Assembly (NCBI GenBank): GCA_002371715.1
Contig: DFGF01000056.1
Location: forward strand, 12,704-25,653
DNA: 12,950 nucleotides
Direction: 5' to 3'
DNA from: Prevotella sp. UBA3757
Lineage (GTDB): Bacteria; Bacteroidota; Bacteroidia; Bacteroidales; Bacteroidaceae
Both the position numbers and the translations under genes were made by a program. Below the pieces are notes generated by a model. The model saw only the letters and a program-made list of their open reading frames with translations. It ran no database searches and was not told the DNA's origin. Each line of letters opens with the position of its first letter. Positions within the stretch are counted from its first letter, which is position 1. Of the stretch, positions 7,186 to 12,950 are shown one piece after another.

Positions 7186-8847
7186 ATGGAACAAAACATT
7201 CAAATACGCGTTCACAATCTGGGGACGACCATCGAGGTCCCGGCGGGGGCTACACTCCAGGAAGTCTACCAACTCAGCGGGCTCACCCTGGAGCATGGTC
7301 CCATCTCCGCGCGTGTCAACAACAAGGTGGAGGGCATGCACTACCGGCTCTTCAAGCAGAAAGAGGTAGAGTTTCTGGACATCACGTCGCCCAGCGGTAT
7401 ACGTGCCTATACGCGCACGCTGTTCTTTATATTATGCAAGGCTGCTCACGACCTCTGGCCGACCTGCAAGGTTGTCATCGACATTCCCATCAGCAACGGC
7501 TACTACGTCGACCTGCAGATAGGGCGTCCCGTAACGCCCGATGATGCCGCCATGCTCCGCGAACGCATACAAACCATCATTGACAGTGCCCTACCCATCC
7601 ACCGCCATGAGACAACCACCGAGGAGGCCATCGAGATGTTTAGTCAGGTAGGGGCCCTGTCGAAAGTAAAACTGCTCAAGAGCACCGGACGACTCTATAC
7701 CACCTACTACGACATCGACGGCTACAAGGACTACTACTACGGTTCGCTGCTGACGAATACCTGCCAGATATACCTGTTCGGACTGGAGTATTATTTCGAC
7801 GGTCTGCTGCTGCGCATTCCCACTGCCGCCGACCCCTCGCGGCTCGGTGCCTTCATCCGCCAGGACAAGATGTTCGAAATCTTCAAGGAGCACCACCACT
7901 GGCAGGACATCCTCAAACTGCGCACCGTAGGCGACCTGAACGATGCCATCGACAAGGGTTACACCAACCAGCTTATCCAAATCAGCGAGGCCCTGCAGGA
8001 AAAGAAGATTGCCCAGATAGCCGACGAGATAGCGCGCCGCAAGGGCATCAAGATGGTGCTCATAGCAGGCCCATCGTCGAGCGGCAAGACCACCACCTGC
8101 AAACGTCTGAGCGTACAACTGGCCGTCAACGGCCTGCAGCCTATCGGCATATCGCTTGACGACTACTTCCTGGACCGCGACCAGACGCCGCTCGACGAAC
8201 AGGGCGATTATGATTTCGAACACCTGCACGCGCTGAACATACCACTGCTCAACGACCAGATGAATGCCCTCTTCCGTGGCGAGGAGGTGGAGCTGCCACG
8301 CTACAACTTCCAGGCCGGGCGCAGCGAGCCCAGCGGCCGCAAGCTACAGCTGAAGGGTAAGGAGGTGCTGGTGGTAGAGGGCATCCACGCCCTGAACCCC
8401 GAACTGACAGCACAGATTCCTGACGACCAGATTTTCCGTGTCTATGCCTCGGCGCTGACCACCATCCTGCTTGACAACCATAACTACGTGCCCACCACCG
8501 ACAACCGGCTGCTGCGCCGCATTATCCGCGACTACAAATACCGTGGCGTCAGCGCTGTCGAGACCATCCGCCGGTGGCCGTCGGTACGCCGTGGCGAGAA
8601 CCGCTGGATATTCCCCTATCAGGAGAATGCCGACGCCATGTTCAATTCGGCCATGCTCTTCGAACTGGCCGTTATCAAGCGTCAGGCCGAACCACTACTG
8701 GAACAGGTGCCCGAAAACTGCGAGGAGTATGCCGAAGCCTACCGGTTGCGCAAGTTCCTGAGCTACATACGCCCCATTCCTGAAGACCAGATACCTCCCA
8801 CATCACTGCTACGGGAATTCCTCGGCGGGTCATCGTTCGAGTACTGA
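7186..8847 (+). CDS. Nucleoside kinase, uridine kinase-like, with ThrRS-like N-terminal half
   Basis: A 553-aa two-part protein. The C-terminal half (about 285-500) is a P-loop kinase of the phosphoribulokinase/uridine kinase family. It has a Walker A GPSSSGKT at 295-302, a DDYF segment after the next strand, DYDFEHLHALN, and VVEGIHALNPEL, which in this family bind ATP-Mg and the nucleoside. It probably phosphorylates a nucleoside in the cytoplasm; the exact substrate is not readable. The N-terminal half resembles threonyl-tRNA synthetase: a TGS-like beta-grasp (about 5-65), then a region like the ThrRS second additional domain (about 70-240), with IPISNGYYVDL and LPIHRHETTTEEAIEMF. The zinc-binding His and Cys expected there seem to be lost. 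This fusion is a known family in Bacteroidetes and some other anaerobes, annotated simply as nucleoside kinase. Codons strongly favour C in third position, hinting at good expression. Confidence 0.9.
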   Translation: MEQNIQIRVHNLGTTIEVPAGATLQEVYQLSGLTLEHGPISARVNNKVEGMHYRLFKQKEVEFLDITSPSGIRAYTRTLFFILCKAAHDLWPTCKVVIDIPISNGYYVDLQIGRPVTPDDAAMLRERIQTIIDSALPIHRHETTTEEAIEMFSQVGALSKVKLLKSTGRLYTTYYDIDGYKDYYYGSLLTNTCQIYLFGLEYYFDGLLLRIPTAADPSRLGAFIRQDKMFEIFKEHHHWQDILKLRTVGDLNDAIDKGYTNQLIQISEALQEKKIAQIADEIARRKGIKMVLIAGPSSSGKTTTCKRLSVQLAVNGLQPIGISLDDYFLDRDQTPLDEQGDYDFEHLHALNIPLLNDQMNALFRGEEVELPRYNFQAGRSEPSGRKLQLKGKEVLVVEGIHALNPELTAQIPDDQIFRVYASALTTILLDNHNYVPTTDNRLLRRIIRDYKYRGVSAVETIRRWPSVRRGENRWIFPYQENADAMFNSAMLFELAVIKRQAEPLLEQVPENCEEYAEAYRLRKFLSYIRPIPEDQIPPTSLLREFLGGSSFEY

Positions 8848-8850
8848 CCA

Positions 8851-8888
8851 TGCGACAAGAAACGGGCCATTGGGCTCGTTTTGTCGCA
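8851..8888 (+). terminator. Strong hairpin after the kinase gene, candidate terminator
   Basis: Arms 8851-8868 and 8873-8888 pair over about 16 bp (outer TGCGACAA with TTGTCGCA, inner GCC with GGC), with a 2-nt bulge at about 8859-8860, one G-U pair and an ATTG loop. It begins 3 bp after the kinase stop codon. What follows on the plus strand is an A run, not a T run, so it is not a textbook intrinsic terminator. It may end transcription inefficiently or protect the 3' end. Confidence 0.5.
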
Positions 8889-8959
8889 AAAAATACTGTC
8901 TGTCATCACAAACGGCAAAGATTTTCGTAATACTACACTCTTAACAACAAAATCCTCCG

Positions 8960-8967
8960 TATCTTTG
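8960..8967 (+). promoter_or_regulatory. -7 box TATCTTTG ahead of the 8995 gene
   Basis: An exact TAnnTTTG match followed by GC, as in strong Bacteroidetes promoters. The -33 position (about 8936-8939) shows no clear TTTG. Expected transcript start near 8974, about 21 nt before the ATG, with an AGGA at 8987-8990 between them. Confidence 0.6.
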
Positions 8968-8994
8968 CAGCAGTCAATATAAAAAAAGGAAAAA

Positions 8995-9435
8995 ATGGAT
9001 ATGGCACTAACAGCATACTTGCAATTTGGGAGTAACGTCACGCGACGCTACTTTAAGGAATACATGGTTTCAGACTGCCACATCGTGCACAAGCGTAAGT
9101 ACAACCGCTTCTGTCCAGAGGGCAACGCCGACGGTATGGTGTGCGAAGGCTACGTGGTAGGCATCGAGGAGCAGTTCAGTACCACGCGCCTGACGACGGC
9201 AGGCGACACCCAGCATCTGTCGCCCGCCGACAAACCCATCAAGGAGCTCGACGAGACGTGGACCGGCAAGCGCGAACAGTTGCACGACGACAAGCTCAAG
9301 GAGATTGAGGAGGCTTACGCCAAATACCAGCAGGACCAGATTGCTGCCGAACAAAAGCGCCGCGAAGAGGAGATGGCCAGGGGTAACCGTGGCCAGAGCC
9401 TCGACATGAAACAGCTGCAGGAGGAGCAGGAGTAA
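8995..9435 (+). CDS. Unknown 146-aa protein, possibly a divergent TssD/Hcp-like domain with charged tail
   Basis: Residues 1-70 look like a compact beta-rich domain with three cysteines (Cys28, Cys40 and Cys50). Residues about 80-146 are strongly charged and helical, rich in Glu, Gln, Lys and Arg (EAYAKYQQDQ, QKRREEEMARG), likely a coiled coil or an extended tail. No signal peptide or membrane segment is seen, so it is probably cytoplasmic. The pattern KEYMVSDC, Arg, Pro, Gly, VV faintly recalls Bacteroidetes TssD (Hcp) tube proteins, but this is a by-eye comparison from memory. Start: ATG at 8995 or ATG at 9001; AGGA at 8987-8990 lies 4 nt from the first and 10 nt from the second, so the choice is open. 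The gene has its own promoter and ends 4 bp before the metal permease gene, implying translational coupling. Confidence 0.8.
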   Translation: MDMALTAYLQFGSNVTRRYFKEYMVSDCHIVHKRKYNRFCPEGNADGMVCEGYVVGIEEQFSTTRLTTAGDTQHLSPADKPIKELDETWTGKREQLHDDKLKEIEEAYAKYQQDQIAAEQKRREEEMARGNRGQSLDMKQLQEEQE

Positions 9436-9439
9436 GACG

Positions 9440-10678
9440 ATGGAGATACAGAATTTCTGGCTTTCGCTGCTCAACGTGGTATGCGAAATGGCGCCCTACC
9501 TGCTGCTTGGTTTCCTCATTGCCGGACTGCTGCACGTCTTCGTACCGCGCACGTTCTATGCCCACTACCTGTCGCGCGACAACAAGTTGTCCGTCTTCTG
9601 GGCAGCACTCATCGGCATACCGCTGCCACTGTGCTCGTGCGGCGTCATACCGACAGCCGTCGGGCTGCGCAACGAACGGGCGTCAAAGGGGGCCATTGCC
9701 TCGTTCCTCATAGCCACGCCCCAGACGGGCATCGACTCCATCCTGGCTACATTCTCACTCATGGGTCTGGGCTTCGCCGTCATACGCCCCACAGCAGCAC
9801 TCATAGCGGGCGTCTGCGGCGGCCTGCTCGTCAACCGCTTCGTAGCCGACGACCCTGCCGACGCCCTCGGCGCTGCCAGCTGCAGCGTGGAGTCGGGCCA
9901 TCCCCTCTGGCGCGTGCTGCGCTATGCCTATTACGACATGCTGCGCGACATCGGCCTGCGCCTCGTGGTGGGCCTCGTCGTGGCCGCACTCATCCAGGTG
10001 GCCATCCCTGACGCGTTCTTCCTGTCCTTCGGCCACCAGCCACTGCTCCAGATGCTGGTCATCCTGGCCGTGGCCGTCCCGATGTATATCTGCTCGACGG
10101 GCAGCATTCCCGTAGCAGCAGCCCTGATGATGAAAGGACTCTCGCCAGGTGCCGCCCTGGTCATGCTCATGGCCGGACCGGCTGTCAACCTGGCCTCCAT
10201 CCTCGTCATCCGCAAGTCGCTGGGCAACCGCTTCACGTGGGTCTACCTGCTGACCATTATCGGTTTCTCCCTACTCTTCGGAGTGCTGCTCAACGCTTCG
10301 GGCCTCGAGTTCGACGTCATGGGTGCTACGGCCGACTGCTGCTCGGCCGTGCCCGCCGTTCCGGGCACGTTCAAGCTGATCTGTGCCACAGTATTAACCC
10401 TTTTAATCCTATTTGCATTGACAATGAAATTCTTCAGTCGTTTCAGAAAAGAACAGCCTGCCGACCCTGACACCACGGTCTATCGCGTCGACGACATGCA
10501 CTGCAGCCATTGCGAAGCTGCCGTGGTGCGCGCCGTGGAGGGCATCGAAGGCGTCACATCGGCCAAGGCCAGTGCCTCGGCCCATACGCTCACCGTCAAG
10601 GGGCCTGCCACCGAGGAGGCCGTCCGGCGTGCCGTCGAATCCGCCGGCTACACCTTCCGGGGGGCGCAAAGTGAATAA
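9440..10678 (+). CDS. SO_0444/YraQ-type heavy-metal permease with C-terminal HMA domain
   Basis: A 412-aa inner-membrane protein with roughly eight to ten hydrophobic segments. Conserved permease motifs are PLPLCSCGVIPTA (Cys65, Cys67) in the first half and YICSTGSIPVAAAL in the second, typical of the DUF318/ArsP-like permease fold and the SO_0444 Cu/Zn efflux family. Further cysteines lie in loops (Cys148, and the pair Cys300-Cys301). The last 65 residues form a heavy-metal-associated domain with the MHCSHC motif (Met353, Cys355, Cys358) and GIEGVTSAKASASAHTLTV, a copper-chaperone-like ferredoxin fold on the cytoplasmic end. The likely role is export of Cu(I) or Zn(II), with the HMA domain receiving or sensing the metal; the ion is an inference. 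It is the second gene of a two-gene unit that ends in a strong terminator. Confidence 0.9.
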   Translation: MEIQNFWLSLLNVVCEMAPYLLLGFLIAGLLHVFVPRTFYAHYLSRDNKLSVFWAALIGIPLPLCSCGVIPTAVGLRNERASKGAIASFLIATPQTGIDSILATFSLMGLGFAVIRPTAALIAGVCGGLLVNRFVADDPADALGAASCSVESGHPLWRVLRYAYYDMLRDIGLRLVVGLVVAALIQVAIPDAFFLSFGHQPLLQMLVILAVAVPMYICSTGSIPVAAALMMKGLSPGAALVMLMAGPAVNLASILVIRKSLGNRFTWVYLLTIIGFSLLFGVLLNASGLEFDVMGATADCCSAVPAVPGTFKLICATVLTLLILFALTMKFFSRFRKEQPADPDTTVYRVDDMHCSHCEAAVVRAVEGIEGVTSAKASASAHTLTVKGPATEEAVRRAVESAGYTFRGAQSE

Positions 10679-10682
10679 AAAT

Positions 10683-10722
10683 GCAACTGGCGGTCCTTTT
10701 TTGGCCGTCAATTGCTTTTTTT
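10683..10722 (+). terminator. Intrinsic terminator after the metal permease
   Basis: GCAACTGGCGGTCC pairs with GGCCGTCAATTGC (10683-10715) around a T-rich loop, with one mismatch and two G-U pairs. A run of seven T (10716-10722) follows directly. It lies 5 bp past the permease stop codon and separates the permease unit from korAB. Confidence 0.85.
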
Positions 10723-10732
10723 ATGCAAATTA

Positions 10733-10764
10733 TTTGGTAAATAGATGAATATTTACGACCTTTG
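10733..10764 (+). promoter_or_regulatory. Bacteroidetes-type promoter for korAB
   Basis: TTTG at 10733-10736, 20-bp spacer, GACCTTTG at 10757-10764 (seven of eight to TAnnTTTG), followed by C. The transcript should start near 10771, which rules out the upstream TTG codon at 10762 as a korA start. Confidence 0.75.
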
Positions 10765-10794
10765 CACCTAATTTTTTATCAGGACTTACATATT

Positions 10795-12657
10795 ATGACA
10801 GATATAGTTATGGCTGAACAATTAGAAGTGAAGGAGCTCGACCAGGTGGTCGTACGCTTCTCTGGTGACTCCGGCGACGGCATGCAGCTCGCCGGCAACA
10901 TTTTTTCTACCGTCTCAGCAACGGTAGGTAATGGCATCTCTACATTCCCCGACTATCCCGCCGACATCCGCGCCCCGCAAGGGTCACTGACGGGCGTCAG
11001 CGGTTTCCAGGTACACATCGGTGCCGGCCGGGTCTACACGCCTGGCGACAAGTGCGACGTGCTTGTGGCCATGAATGCCGCTGCCCTGAAGACGCAGTAC
11101 CGCTACGCCAAGCCGGGGGCAACCATCATCATCGACACCGACTCCTTCGGACCGAAGGACCTGGAGAAGGCGCAGTTCCAGACACCTGACTACCTCGGCG
11201 AGATGGGCATCGACCCCGACCGCGTCATCCAGTGCCCGCTGACTACGATGGTCAAGGACTGTCTGGCCGACACGGGCATGGACAACAAGGCCATGATGAA
11301 GTGCCGCAATATGTTTGCGCTCGGACTGGTCTGCTGGCTCTTCGACCGCGACCTGTCCCTGGTGGCCAATTTCCTGAAGGAGAAGTTTGCCAAGAAACCG
11401 GCCGTTGCCGAGGCCAACATCAAGGTCATCCAGGCCGGCTACGACTACGGCCACAATACGCACTCCAGCGCCGCCAACGTCTACCGTATCGAGTCAAGGG
11501 AGAAGGTGCCCGGACGCTATATGGACATCACCGGCAACAAAGCCACGGCCTACGGACTGATTGCTGCCGCCGAGAAGGCCGGCCTGCGCCTCTACCTGGG
11601 CAGCTACCCCATCACACCCGCTACCGACATACTCCACGAATTGTCGAAGCACAAGTCGTGCGGCGTCATCACCGTCCAGTGCGAGGACGAGATTTCCGGC
11701 TGTGCCTCGGCCCTCGGCGCCTCGTTTGCCGGAGCCCTCGGCGTCACGTCGACCAGCGGTCCTGGCATCTGCCTGAAGAGCGAGGCCATGAACCTGGCCG
11801 TCATCATGGAGCTGCCACTGGTGGTCATCGACGTCCAGCGCGGCGGTCCGGCCACCGGCCTGCCCACCAAGTCCGAACAGACCGACCTGCTCCAGGTGCT
11901 CTTCGGCCGCAATGGCGAGAGTCCCATGCCGGTCATCGCTGCCCTCAGCCCCACCGACTGTTTCGATGCCGTCTACCAGGCTGCCAAGATAGCCCTCGAG
12001 CACATGACGCCCGTCGCCCTGCTGACCGATGCCTACGTGGCCAACGGTTCCGGCGCCTTCCGGCTGCCCGACATCACGAAGCTCGACGCCATCCGTCCGC
12101 CATACGTTCCTGAGGAGCTGAAAGGCAAGTGGACGCCCTATATGCGCGCCGAAAACGGCACACGCTACTGGGCCGTTCCGGGCCGCGAGGGCTTCACCCA
12201 CATCCTTGGCGGACTGGAGAAGGACTCCGAGACGGGAGCCATCTCCACCAACCCCGAGAACCACGACCTCATGACGCGCCTGCGCCAGCAGAAGATTGCC
12301 AACATCCAGGTGCCCGACCTCCAGGTGGAGGGCGACACCGCCGATGCCGAACTGCTCATCGTGGGCTTCGGCAGCACCTACGGCCATCTCCACTCCGCCA
12401 TGGACGAGCTGCGCCAGCAGGGCCACAAGGTTGCCCAGGCCCAGTTCAAGTACCTGAACCCGCTGCCCGCCAATACCGCCGCCGTCCTGTCACGCTACAA
12501 GAAGGTGGTAGTGGCCGAACAGAACATGGGCCAGCTGGCCGCCTATCTGCGCATGAAGGTCGACAACTTCACGCCTGCCCAGTTCAACCAGGTCAAGGGT
12601 CAGCCCTTCGTCGTCGAGGAACTCGTCAACGCATTCACTAATATAATTAAGAGTTAA
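10795..12657 (+). CDS. korA: 2-oxoglutarate:ferredoxin oxidoreductase, fused gamma-alpha subunit
   Basis: A 620-aa subunit of the CoA-acylating 2-oxoacid:ferredoxin oxidoreductase that interconverts 2-oxoglutarate and succinyl-CoA with reduced ferredoxin, part of the anaerobic or reductive TCA branch. The gamma domain is at about 18-215 (VVVRFSGDSGDGMQLAGN, PDYPADIRAPQGSLTGVSG). The alpha N-terminal domain follows, with YPITP at 271-275, TSTSGPG, and RGGPATGLPT (351-358). A C-terminal transketolase-like domain spans about 515-615. The 2-oxoglutarate assignment instead of pyruvate or isopyruvate rests on overall likeness to Bacteroidales KorA and on the gamma-alpha fusion followed by a separate beta subunit. 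AGGA at 10781-10784 supports the ATG at 10795; an ATG at 10810 (MAEQLEVKEL) is a realistic alternative and matches my memory of relatives. Codons are strongly C-ending. The stop codon lies within a heptamer array running towards korB. Confidence 0.92.
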   Translation: MTDIVMAEQLEVKELDQVVVRFSGDSGDGMQLAGNIFSTVSATVGNGISTFPDYPADIRAPQGSLTGVSGFQVHIGAGRVYTPGDKCDVLVAMNAAALKTQYRYAKPGATIIIDTDSFGPKDLEKAQFQTPDYLGEMGIDPDRVIQCPLTTMVKDCLADTGMDNKAMMKCRNMFALGLVCWLFDRDLSLVANFLKEKFAKKPAVAEANIKVIQAGYDYGHNTHSSAANVYRIESREKVPGRYMDITGNKATAYGLIAAAEKAGLRLYLGSYPITPATDILHELSKHKSCGVITVQCEDEISGCASALGASFAGALGVTSTSGPGICLKSEAMNLAVIMELPLVVIDVQRGGPATGLPTKSEQTDLLQVLFGRNGESPMPVIAALSPTDCFDAVYQAAKIALEHMTPVALLTDAYVANGSGAFRLPDITKLDAIRPPYVPEELKGKWTPYMRAENGTRYWAVPGREGFTHILGGLEKDSETGAISTNPENHDLMTRLRQQKIANIQVPDLQVEGDTADAELLIVGFGSTYGHLHSAMDELRQQGHKVAQAQFKYLNPLPANTAAVLSRYKKVVVAEQNMGQLAAYLRMKVDNFTPAQFNQVKGQPFVVEELVNAFTNIIKS

Positions 12658-12667
12658 GAGTTAAGAA
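12647..12667. repeat. Heptamer array TTAAGAG x3 at the korA-korB junction
   Basis: Units TTAAGAG, TTAAGAG, TTAAGAA. The korA stop codon TAA (12655-12657) lies in the second unit, and the array ends 3 bp before the korB ATG. The last korA residues (IKS) are encoded by the repeat. The unit matches the 2376-2403 array when both are read on the sense strand. Confidence 0.8.
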
Positions 12668-12670
12668 AAT

Positions 12671-12950
12671 ATGTATACAGCACAAGATTTCAAGAAAGGA
12701 CAGCCTCGTTGGTGTCCTGGCTGCGGTGACCACTTCTTCCTGGCCTCACTGCATAAGGCTATGGCCGAAATCGGCGTAGCTCCCGAAAACGTAGCCGTCA
12801 TCTCAGGCATTGGCTGTTCCAGCCGTCTGCCCCACTACATGGCCACCTACGGCATGAACACCATCCACGGCCGTGCGGCCGCCATTGCCACGGGTGCCAA
12901 GGTCGCCAACCCCGACCTCACCGTCTGGCAGGTCAGCGGCGACGGCGACG
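12671..12950 (+). CDS. korB: 2-oxoglutarate:ferredoxin oxidoreductase beta subunit, partial (3' end beyond window)
   Basis: The first 93 residues are visible. The subunit binds thiamine pyrophosphate and a [4Fe-4S] cluster and carries out decarboxylation and electron transfer with KorA. Visible motifs: WCPGCGDH with Cys15 and Cys18, GIGCSSRLP with Cys49 (three of the four expected cluster ligands, the fourth lying beyond the edge), HGRAAAIATGAK, and the start of the TPP motif, GDGD at 90-93, where the window ends. The ATG at 12671 lies 13 bp after the korA stop, so the two genes are one transcript; no Shine-Dalgarno site is evident and the leader is heptamer repeat. Nothing looks broken in the part seen. 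Confidence 0.92.
   Translation, partial: MYTAQDFKKGQPRWCPGCGDHFFLASLHKAMAEIGVAPENVAVISGIGCSSRLPHYMATYGMNTIHGRAAAIATGAKVANPDLTVWQVSGDGD

Noticed and set aside
10762..10794. N-terminal extension of korA from a TTG at 10762
   Set aside because: The TTG overlaps the -7 box and would precede the transcript start.
11232..12113. 293-codon plus-strand frame within korA and a 310-codon minus-strand frame at 11494-12426
   Set aside because: Both overlap the well-supported korA frame; Arg/His/Gly-rich products are typical shadows of GC-rich, C-ending codons.

Overview
The window looks like a chromosomal segment of a Bacteroidales bacterium, most like Prevotella/Segatella. Four things point there: a TonB-dependent receptor with an N-terminal carboxypeptidase-regulatory-like domain, the Bacteroidetes-restricted DUF4876 and DUF6850 families, a fused KorA followed by KorB, and promoters matching the Bacteroidetes TTTG / TAnnTTTG pattern instead of the E. 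coli type. No IS element, tRNA, rRNA, CRISPR array or phage gene was seen.

Left half (minus strand, 6551 down to 1): an outer-membrane operon read right to left. It encodes a 921-aa TonB-dependent receptor, a DUF4876 surface lipoprotein, a DUF6850 outer-membrane beta-barrel, and an unrecognised secreted protein that runs off the left edge. There is no SusD, no FecR and no ECF sigma factor. This is a receptor/lipoprotein/second-barrel system whose substrate the sequence does not reveal.

Middle (plus strand): a divergent promoter drives a small lipoprotein gene and a long uridine-kinase-like nucleoside kinase that carries a ThrRS-type N-terminal half. A hairpin and a new promoter follow. Next comes a two-gene unit: a 146-aa unknown protein with a charged helical tail, and a heavy-metal permease of the SO_0444/YraQ type with a C-terminal HMA metal-binding domain. 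That unit ends in a strong intrinsic terminator.

Right end (plus strand): a well-formed promoter precedes korA (2-oxoglutarate:ferredoxin oxidoreductase, fused gamma-alpha subunit) and korB (beta subunit, cut by the window edge).

The most unusual feature is a set of short tandem arrays, all with a 7-bp period but with different unit sequences. They occupy the junctions of the receptor operon and the korA/korB junction. Two further arrays, sharing one unit, lie inside the signal-peptide codons of DUF4876 and DUF6850. Junction units carry stop codons on the sense strand; the two coding arrays are stop-free in all three frames and encode the same hydrophobic heptapeptide whichever frame is read.
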